NCBI GenBank assembly: GCA_023411405.1
Contig: JAEYOU010000547.1
Span: 1 to 8,676, forward strand
DNA length: 8,676 bases
Direction of reading: 5' to 3'
Source of the DNA: Pseudomonadota bacterium
GTDB lineage: Bacteria > Myxococcota > Myxococcia > Myxococcales > Anaeromyxobacteraceae
Shown piece after piece: positions 7,997-8,676 of this stretch; the stretch's first letter is position 1, and each line of letters begins with the position of its first letter. Both the position numbers and the translations under genes were made by a program. The notes beneath the pieces were generated by a model, which saw only the letters and a list, made by a program, of their open reading frames with translations, was not told where the DNA came from and searched no databases.

Positions 7997-8368
7997 ATGC
8001 GCTGCCCATACTGCATGTCGGAGTGTCCGCCCGGCGCCACCCGCTGCGCCTCGTGCACGAGCTGGATCGTCGAGCGCAAGCCCGTCCGCGAGTGGACCCG
8101 CGCGCGGAGCGGGCGGATGATCGCCGGCGTCTGCCGCGGGATCGCGAACCGGTTCGACCTCCCGATCGCGCTGGTGCGCGTCGTGTTCCTGCTCTCCATC
8201 CCGTTCGGCGGGTGGGGGATCCTGGCGTACCTGGCGCTCTGGATCGCGATGCCCGACGAGCCGCTCGCGCTGCCGGCGGGCGGGGAGCACGCGGGAAGGC
8301 CCGGGAGCGAGCTTCGGACCACAACCCCGGTGGCGCCCGACGTGCGCCCTCCGGCCGCTCCGGGCTAG
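7997..8368 (+). CDS. PspC-domain membrane protein with N-terminal zinc ribbon
   Basis: A 123-residue protein in three parts. Residues 1-23 hold five cysteines, Cys3, Cys6, Cys10, Cys17 and Cys20 (CPYC and CASC pairs), a likely zinc ribbon. Residues about 34-87 are a PspC domain: R-M-I-A-G-V-C-R-G-I-A-N-R-F (40-53) followed by a membrane segment at about 58-84 ending LALWIAMPDEP. Residues 88-123 are Pro/Ala-rich and probably disordered. In enterobacteria PspC senses inner-membrane stress with PspB and controls the phage-shock response; here there is no pspA, pspB or pspF in view, so a stand-alone role at the membrane is inferred. A good AAGGA ribosome site (7986-7990) lies 6 bases before the ATG, and the 14-base gap to the methyltransferase suggests co-transcription. 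Confidence 0.88.
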   Translation: MRCPYCMSECPPGATRCASCTSWIVERKPVREWTRARSGRMIAGVCRGIANRFDLPIALVRVVFLLSIPFGGWGILAYLALWIAMPDEPLALPAGGEHAGRPGSELRTTTPVAPDVRPPAAPG

Positions 8369-8372
8369 CCGC

Positions 8373-8391
8373 CGCGCGGCAGCGCAGCGCG
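8373..8391 (+). terminator. Possible terminator of the PspC-like gene
   Basis: CGCGC (8373-8377) and GCGCG (8387-8391) can pair around a 9-base loop, followed by the T-rich TTGAGTTTT (8392-8400), the only T-rich tail after a hairpin in the window. It starts 5 bases after the stop codon. An overlapping palindrome GCCGCGCGGC (8371-8380) offers an alternative fold. The tail also contains the -35 candidate of the next gene. Confidence 0.35.
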
Positions 8392-8419
8392 TTGAGTTTT
8401 CCCCCCGCGGGTGTATGGT
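8392..8419 (+). promoter_or_regulatory. Candidate sigma-70 promoter for the helix-turn-helix gene
   Basis: TTGAGT (8392-8397), a 16-base spacer and TATGGT (8414-8419) form the best promoter pair in the window. Transcription would start near 8426, at the foot of a strong hairpin and about 34 bases before the TTG start at 8460. Confidence 0.5.
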
Positions 8420-8426
8420 CCGCCCC

Positions 8427-8452
8427 GCGCCGCGAGCCCTCGCTCGCGGCGC
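8427..8452 (+). promoter_or_regulatory. Perfect 11-bp hairpin in the leader of the helix-turn-helix gene
   Basis: Bases 8427-8437 (ending GCCGCGAGC) pair without mismatch with 8442-8452 (starting GCTCGCGGC) around a 4-base CCTC loop. It would form at the very 5' end of the transcript and ends 7 bases before the TTG start. It could stabilise the message or limit ribosome access. If translation instead starts at the in-frame ATG at 8415 the hairpin would lie within coding sequence. Confidence 0.6.
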
Positions 8453-8459
8453 TTCGATC

Positions 8460-8676
8460 TTGGCAGAGCTCAGCGTCCAAGAAGTCGCCCGCCTGCTCGG
8501 CGTGGCGGAGAAGGCCGTCTGGCGGTGGGTTCGCGCCGGCGACATCCCGCACACGCGGCTCCGCGAGGCCGTCCTCTTCAACCGGGTCGAGCTGCAGGAA
8601 TGGGCGCTCGCGAACGGGCTCCCGCTGCCGCCCGAGGCGGCGGGGCGCGGGCCCGCCGAGAGCCTGGCCGAGGCGC
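8460..8676 (+). CDS. Helix-turn-helix (excisionase-like) protein, probably fused to a PtsN-like IIA domain; 3' end outside window
   Basis: The first 72 residues are visible. They form a MerR/excisionase-type DNA-binding domain: LSVQEVARLLGVAEKAVWRWVRAG with a helix-turn-helix at about residues 4-24, then the wing DIPHTRL-REAVLFNRVELQEWA. In high-GC Deltaproteobacteria-like genomes this domain with an ending like the one here (ESLAEA at the edge) often precedes a PTS IIA domain of the nitrogen-regulatory PtsN type; I infer that but the domain itself is beyond the window. The start is uncertain: TTG at 8460 sits exactly where similarity begins and after the predicted transcript start, while an in-frame ATG at 8415 would add 15 Arg/Ala-rich residues but overlaps the -10 box. 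No clear Shine-Dalgarno precedes either. No stop occurs up to the window edge. Confidence 0.75.
   Translation, partial: MAELSVQEVARLLGVAEKAVWRWVRAGDIPHTRLREAVLFNRVELQEWALANGLPLPPEAAGRGPAESLAEA

Noticed and set aside
7895..8581. Minus-strand open frames across the PspC-like gene and its downstream region
   Set aside because: No domain, no ribosome site, and they cover the promoter and hairpin before 8460 as well as the certain PspC gene.

Overview
The window reads as chromosome from a very high-GC bacterium, most likely a myxobacterium of the Anaeromyxobacter type (Myxococcota). Codon third positions are almost all G or C, so long spurious open frames run antisense to the real genes. The protein set also fits: a mitochondrial-type citrate synthase, an AcnA-type aconitase, a zinc-ribbon PspC protein and a helix-turn-helix protein of the kind often fused to a PtsN-like domain. 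The taxon is inferred from composition and gene types, not from a marker gene.

Layout. Bases 1-156 hold an intergenic stretch with a heptamer repeat and a likely promoter. A SprA-related putative metalloprotease follows on the plus strand (157-855) and converges with citrate synthase on the minus strand (908-2233). Upstream of citrate synthase, also on the minus strand, lie a small zinc-finger protein of unknown function (2458-2928), a small four-helix membrane protein (3067-3375) and aconitase (3458-6325). After a 175-base divergent control region the plus strand carries an acyltransferase of the PlsC family (6501-7316), a SAM-dependent methyltransferase (7347-7982), a zinc-ribbon/PspC membrane protein (7997-8368), and a helix-turn-helix protein cut by the right edge (8460-8676+).

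Function. Citrate synthase and aconitase catalyse consecutive first steps of the TCA cycle, making citrate and then isocitrate. The gaps between the four minus-strand genes (82, 138 and 224 bases) suggest several transcription units rather than one tight operon. The plus-strand genes are closely packed (gaps of 30 and 14 bases); acyltransferase, methyltransferase and PspC may be co-transcribed and have a loose membrane/envelope theme, which is only inference.

I did not find a defence system, mobile element, CRISPR array, tRNA or rRNA. The most interesting signals are small: a 7-base GCCTGA-type repeat family that forms a 19-base inverted repeat around the 3' end of the metalloprotease gene; -10-like boxes placed 6-7 bases before start codons, pointing to leaderless mRNAs; an 11-bp perfect hairpin just before the start of the last gene; and an unusual low-complexity insert in aconitase before the iron-sulfur cysteines.
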